This document shows, one piece after another, positions 59,520 through 64,000 of a stretch of 64,000 nt of DNA (its first letter is position 1; each line of letters opens with the position of its first letter). The DNA is taken from assembly GCA_013350335.1 (NCBI GenBank), contig CM023540.1:47971222-48035221 (forward strand). The letters run 5' to 3'. The notes under the pieces are model-generated. The model was not told where the DNA came from. It made no database searches and worked only from the letters and a program-made list of their open reading frames with translations. Source of the DNA: Chimonanthus salicifolius (Eukaryota > Streptophyta > Magnoliopsida > Laurales > Calycanthaceae). The position numbers and the translations under genes are program-made.

Positions 59520-61500
59520 GAAGGGATAGATTTGTTACAACCCAACTTCTCATAAGATTTTTATTTCTTGTGATGTACGATTTGTTGAATCTAAAGCTTA
59601 TTTTCAAGCACAAGGTGATTCTAGGAATTTGTCCCAGGGGGGCACTTATCTGATTTGGTACCTCTTCCTATTATAACTGATGATGTCACTGCCACTCAAA
59701 ATACATAGATTATATATCTAGAAAACCATCCAATTTCTGCAACAACTGAAATATTGGTACATTTTATTGAGATTATACCTCCATGAAATCAGTCAATTTC
59801 TACAGCAGCTGAAATATCGGCACCTCCACTTCCCTCGCGAAGTTCGAGTAGAGAGACTCGTTCTCCAAAAAGAATGAAAGATTTTTTCACTTATCATGCT
59901 GTATCATATCCTATGCTGGCCTATATGACATATGACAATGTTAAAAGGTCTCATTTGGCTTTCTTGAGTGCAGTATCTAGTGAACAAGAGCCAAAGACGT
60001 TTCGTGAAGCTAAATCCATTCATGTTTGGTGGCAGGCTATGAAAAAAGAATTGCATGCACTTGATGATAATAAAACTTGGAATATTGTCAAATTGCCTCC
60101 TAGAAAGAAGACAGTTGGGTGTCGTTGGATATACAAAATAAAATATAAAAGTGATGGAACTGTGAAGCAACACAAGGCAAGACTTGTTGCCAGAAGATTT
60201 ACTCAAACTTATGGAAAGGATTATAAAGAGACATTTGCACAAATTGCAAAGATGAACACTTTCCAAGTGCTTCTCTCTTTAGCAGCAAATCAGGGTTTGG
60301 AATTATATCAGATGGATGTTAAAAATGCGTTCCTACATGGAGATTTAGAAGAGGAGGTTTATATGAGTGTTCCACCGGTTCATCCACAAAAATCCAAAGT
60401 TGATTTTGTGTGCAAACTAAAAAGGTTATATATGGGCTTAAGCAATCTTCTCGTGCTTGGTATGATAAGCTCAGCTCTGTTCTCATGAGTAACGGGCTTA
60501 AAAGGAGTATTGTTGACTCTACTTTATTGGTCAAGAAAGGTACTTCTGGCACAACTTTTGTTTTAGTTTGTGCTGATGATATAGTGATCATAAGCGATGA
60601 TCAAAATGAAATTTCAAGGCTTAAGACTCTTCTACACAAGATATTTGCCGTCAAAGACCTGAGAGTATTAAAGTATTTTCTTGGATAAGAAGTTGCATAT
60701 TCAAAGAATGACATATTTCTCAATCAAAGAAAATATGTGTTGGACCTTGTTACAAGATACTGGAAAGTTGGGAGTTAAACCATCGGATACTCCAACTGAC
60801 AGTGGCGGTAAGCTTGGTTATGATGGTGAATTATTATATGATATTGGTGAGTTTCAAAGGTTCGTTGGTAGATTGATTTATTTAACCATTACTCGACCAG
60901 ATATTTCATATGCAATTAGTCTAGTCAGTAGATTTATGCATGTGCCAACATTTACTCACGTCAATGGCGTCAACAGAATTTTGCAGTGTTTGAAGGGTTC
61001 ACTAGGAAGGGTATATGAATGCGTAAAAATGGAAATAGTTTCATTATTGCTTACACTCATGCTGATTGAGCAGGTTGTCCAGTTGATCGACGATCTACAA
61101 CAGGATATTGTATCTTTATAGGAGGTAACCTAGTAATTTAGAAAAGTAAAAAGCAGAGTGTTGTTGAAAAATCAAGTGTAGAAACGGAATATCGTCAATG
61201 GCCTCAACCACTAGTGAAATTATTTGGCTTCGTTCTTTATTACATGATTTGGATTTTGGTTCTACTCAACCAACACAAATGTTTTGTGATAATCATGTTA
61301 TCATATTGCCTCAAATCCAGTATTTTTTTTAACGGACTAAACACATTAAGGTGGATTATCACTTTGCTCGAGAGAATTTACAAGCCAATATTATTTGTAC
61401 TTCACATGTTCGCAATGATCAACGGTTAGCAGATATCTTCACAAAACCCTTCATGTTGCCAAATTTAAAGAGTTATTGTCCAAGTTGGGATCCATCAATA
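59520..61500 (+). pseudogene. copia 2 RT-RNase H remnant (part 2)
   Basis: The longest open piece (59,874-60,488) covers WWQAMKKELHALDDNKTW, VGCRWIYKIKYKSDGT, ARLVARRFTQTYG and [19 protein letters not shown] one-base shift near 60,420 moves the frame to LKQSSRAWYDKLS and to ADDIVIISDD, the catalytic YVDD with Ala-Asp-Asp. RNase H follows (VGRLIYLTITRPDISYAISL at about 60,870, then a degraded NAEAEY block as VETEYR). The end lies next to TTGAAGGAGAG before the 3' LTR. Confidence 0.86.
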
Positions 61501-61524
61501 TTTTCGCACAAACTTGAAGGAGAG

Positions 61525-61742
61525 TGTTGAATAAGGAGAGAGAGTTTGAGTGGGAATGAGTTTCCTAATTCAATTAAAACTCTTTTATGTTCTTTTATAA
61601 ATACACTATGCTGTAATTATTTGAGACATAATAATAAAATCTCTCTCTTTGTCCCATGGTTTTTTCCTTTAGGAGTTTTCCACGTAAATCTCGTGTTATG
61701 TTATTTTATGTATTATTATTCTATGTGATATATGTTTCTACA
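61525..61742 (+). repeat. 3' LTR of copia 2
   Basis: 218 bp, starts TGTTGAATAAGGAG after the polypurine tract TTGAAGGAGAG and ends CTACA. Confidence 0.92.
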
Positions 61743-61747
61743 CCCAC

Positions 61748-63427
61748 CATCACTCCTAGCTTTATGCCTTTCACTACTCTAAGTCCTAGGCCATCAAGAG
61801 AATATATTCCCTTTAACTCCTCATTGGGTTAAGAACATAACAAATTGATACCAGCAACAAACCTTTGTAAGTGATCATAACAAGTCACTCACAATGTCGT
61901 ACAGTGGTCTAATAACCATAGAGAATATTTTAGTTAGAAAGATTACGTAGACACCTAGCTGTTGACTTATTAAGTTGATCAAAAAACCTTAAGCAACTCC
62001 CTCTCAAATGGCCACCTCGAATATCCTTTTCCTCCTTCACCTCTGTATCTCTGTATTCTTTTGTATCTCTACTCTTTTGAGAAGAAAAACGTCTTTCCTA
62101 TTACACAAACAACAATATCAAAGAGAAAAGCAGAAGGAAGAAAATGATTGCAGATTAGATCGACAATATGTATATGATAATTAAGTTCCACAGAACTTAA
62201 CATTCTCCACATTTTCTCGATGAAGATTGTACACTTTCCATCTTACCCAAAAAATAAGGGATGAAAGACTTGCATTCTTTTTGAATATTTGACATAGTAT
62301 ATCTCCTGATAATTTTTCCTTCTTTTATTCAACCACTGATAAAAATGAATTAGTTTTTATTTCTTTCATCATCTTCTCTTTCTTTTGATTTTTCTTTAAT
62401 TGAGCTAACAGTTAAAATGAACAACCAAAAATGTTGAACGATTCAAATCATTAATCCTTTTTATGTTAGCCATGTACGTAGGCTTTCCAATTTTGAAATT
62501 TTGGTTTTTAGATGTTGTATTAAATTATTAGGTAGAAATAAACCATAAGTCTTACATATTAAGTTAATTTGCACATATCAGATGGTTCATATATGAAAGG
62601 ATATTTTGTTCTTCTTAATTTATCTATAATTATATTTATTCTTTTTTTATTTTGATGTAAGAATGTAGACAAATATTTAGGGTACATAGGTTTTTTAATG
62701 AAAAAGTGATCTGTTATAAAATTGAAAACTATGTTTAATGATAAATAATTTCAACTGTTTGCCATTGGACATGTAAATCTATACTTCTCAATTTAGGATG
62801 AGTCTATCATATTTTTCTTTTACTCGTATTCTTTCACATTTTTCTTCTTTTTATATTTTTTTTTCTAGATAAATCATCATTTCGTGTTTTTTTTTTTAAT
62901 TTTTTTTTCTTATGCATGAGCACAAGTCTTCTTCTTTTTGAGAAACTCAACTGTATATAGGTATATAATATTTCTATTTTGAAGTATATTATATACCAAT
63001 TGCATCTAATTGCCTTCGTCATATGAGTTTGGCCCTTAGTAATTTAAAAAAAAAAATCATTTGGACTCTACTATTATAAATCAACAAAATTTTTTATTTA
63101 AATAATTTATAAAAAACTTTAAAGATGATTTTTATTTATTTAGAGAAAGCCCGTGACGGTTCCAAGAAATTAATTGCACAAATATTGAAAAGAAAATGGT
63201 ATGAAATTATGACATGTTTAAAAGGTTGAGAAACTACATGTTAAAGACTACATGTTCGAGTCCCCATGTCCTAACTTTGATGTGCCTCAAAGGTAATGGA
63301 CTAATTCATAAAAGTTTTAATAGAATTGTGTCTAAATTTCCCATACGTTAATCAAAAATAAAATTACCAACTCTATATAGATAAGAAAGTGGTAATGGCT
63401 ATATAATGATTAAAACAAAGTGACCCA
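61748..63427. other. AT-rich intergenic DNA
   Basis: No coding segment is supported. 63,209-63,300 contains GTTCGAGTCCCCATG, a pol III B-box-like piece that could be a SINE relic; no A box or target duplication was identified. Confidence 0.4.
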
Positions 63428-63535
63428 AATAGATAATCATGACTCTACAATGTATCTTGTAGAGTGAGTGTAAAAGTAGATGAACATGATTCTACAGTAT
63501 GTCTTGTAGAGTGAGTGTAAAAAGTGTACAATTGA
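63428..63535. repeat. Tandem duplication, about 53 bp x 2
   Basis: AT-AAC/CATGA(C/T)TCTACA followed by TCTTGTAGAGTGAGTGTAAA occurs twice in succession with few differences. Confidence 0.85.
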
Positions 63536-63575
63536 AATTTGAAACGATAACTTATATACATTAGTGTGTATAATA

Positions 63576-63740
63576 TTCTTCCTGTTCTAATTTAGTTGTC
63601 TCTTATGTATTTTGGGACTGTTCCAAAATAATTACCTCGTATGTATTTTGGAAGAGTTATAGGATGTTGGAGAGAAGTTTATAAGCCTTTTGAAAGAACT
63701 TTCTTAAAAAATTAAAAATTTAAAATAGAACAGAGGGAGT
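63576..63740. mobile_element. Stowaway-like MITE
   Basis: About 165 bp with inverted ends: left CTTCCTGTTCTA and right TAGAACAGAGGGAG, the latter the inverse of the common CTCCCTCTGTTC Stowaway terminus. TA dinucleotides flank it. Non-coding. Confidence 0.75.
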
Positions 63741-64000
63741 ATTACTTTACAGATTTAAACATCGAGCTCATTAATTAAGACAATGACAGATTTTCCACCA
63801 AGAGTTACCTTTATTAAAAGCCCTAATTTTATGCTTTAGAAAATTTGATCATTTTAAAGTAATTTTTAATATTTAAAGTTTATAATTTTAAAAACATGTT
63901 TTGATTAACCTGATTAAGATGATACATCTCATACTCAAACAAAGACTTTCTCATTAGATCTATTATCACTCTCTCGTGGAACTTATGTCTCCATGTGTAG
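63741..64000. other. AT-rich DNA to window end
   Basis: No feature recognised. Confidence 0.5.

Larger units (their letters stand above)
53543..61742 (+). mobile_element. Ty1/copia retrotransposon 2 with two nested insertions, TSD CCCAC
   Basis: Two 218-bp LTRs (53,543-53,760 and 61,525-61,742) start TGTTGAATAAGGAG, and CCCAC flanks the element at 53,538-53,542 and 61,743-61,747. The LTRs differ at about 25-30 positions by eye, making it clearly old. Internal sequence is interrupted by a solo LTR (54,083-57,462) and a TRIM (58,810-59,464). Integrase, RT and RNase H are recognisable; gag and protease are largely deleted or too decayed to see. Confidence 0.93.

Overview
This is a transposon-packed, AT-rich segment of an angiosperm nuclear genome. 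The evidence is plant Ty1/copia and Ty3/gypsy coding remnants, tRNA-iMet primer-binding sites, a tRNA-derived SINE, a Stowaway-like MITE, an intron-containing kelch gene and an endogenous plant pararetrovirus (Caulimoviridae). I cannot name the species. The only host gene I can support is the 5' part of a kelch-repeat gene on the minus strand (three exons between 7,546 and 11,588). Its introns carry LINE and SINE debris, and its 3' part is missing or lies left of the window behind inserted transposons.

Left part (1-12,956): a decayed Ty1/copia element (1-5,387) sits in a Ty3/gypsy integrase remnant (5,391-6,180) that ends in a poly(A) run. Kelch exons follow, interleaved with two plus-strand LINE fragments and one SINE, then an AT-rich stretch.

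Centre (12,957-29,291): this is the most notable locus. About 15.8 kb of pararetroviral DNA lies on the minus strand as a head-to-tail partial dimer (unit 8,585 bp, about 1.84 units). It is flanked by an apparently identical 282-bp direct repeat of host-like DNA (12,957-13,238 and 29,010-29,291). Copy 1 keeps an uninterrupted 1,911-residue polyprotein (movement protein, coat protein with CCHC knuckle, aspartic protease, reverse transcriptase, RNase H). It also has two small Arg-rich ORFs upstream and a second large ORF that overlaps the polyprotein end. Copy 2 lacks the leader and the first codons and has a one-base deletion that splits the polyprotein. In both copies the downstream ORF2 is cut by the same in-frame TGA. 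The gene order (small ORFs, single MP-CP-PR-RT-RH polyprotein, ORF2) is closest to the Petuvirus/Florendovirus type.

Right part (29,292-64,000): nested LTR-type sequence with little coding capacity. It includes several solo LTRs delimited by 5-bp target duplications: about 3.4 kb each at 40,164-43,708, 46,026-49,375 and 54,083-57,462, and a nested pair at 33,996-37,801 and 34,994-36,643. There are three loci of a small TRIM-like element, two of them with three LTRs in a row, and a 135-bp element with 24-bp inverted ends. A second copia element (53,543-61,742, TSD CCCAC) has been hit by one solo LTR and one TRIM. Several of the LTRs carry clusters of short imperfect palindromes. The last 2 kb is AT-rich and contains a Stowaway-like MITE.
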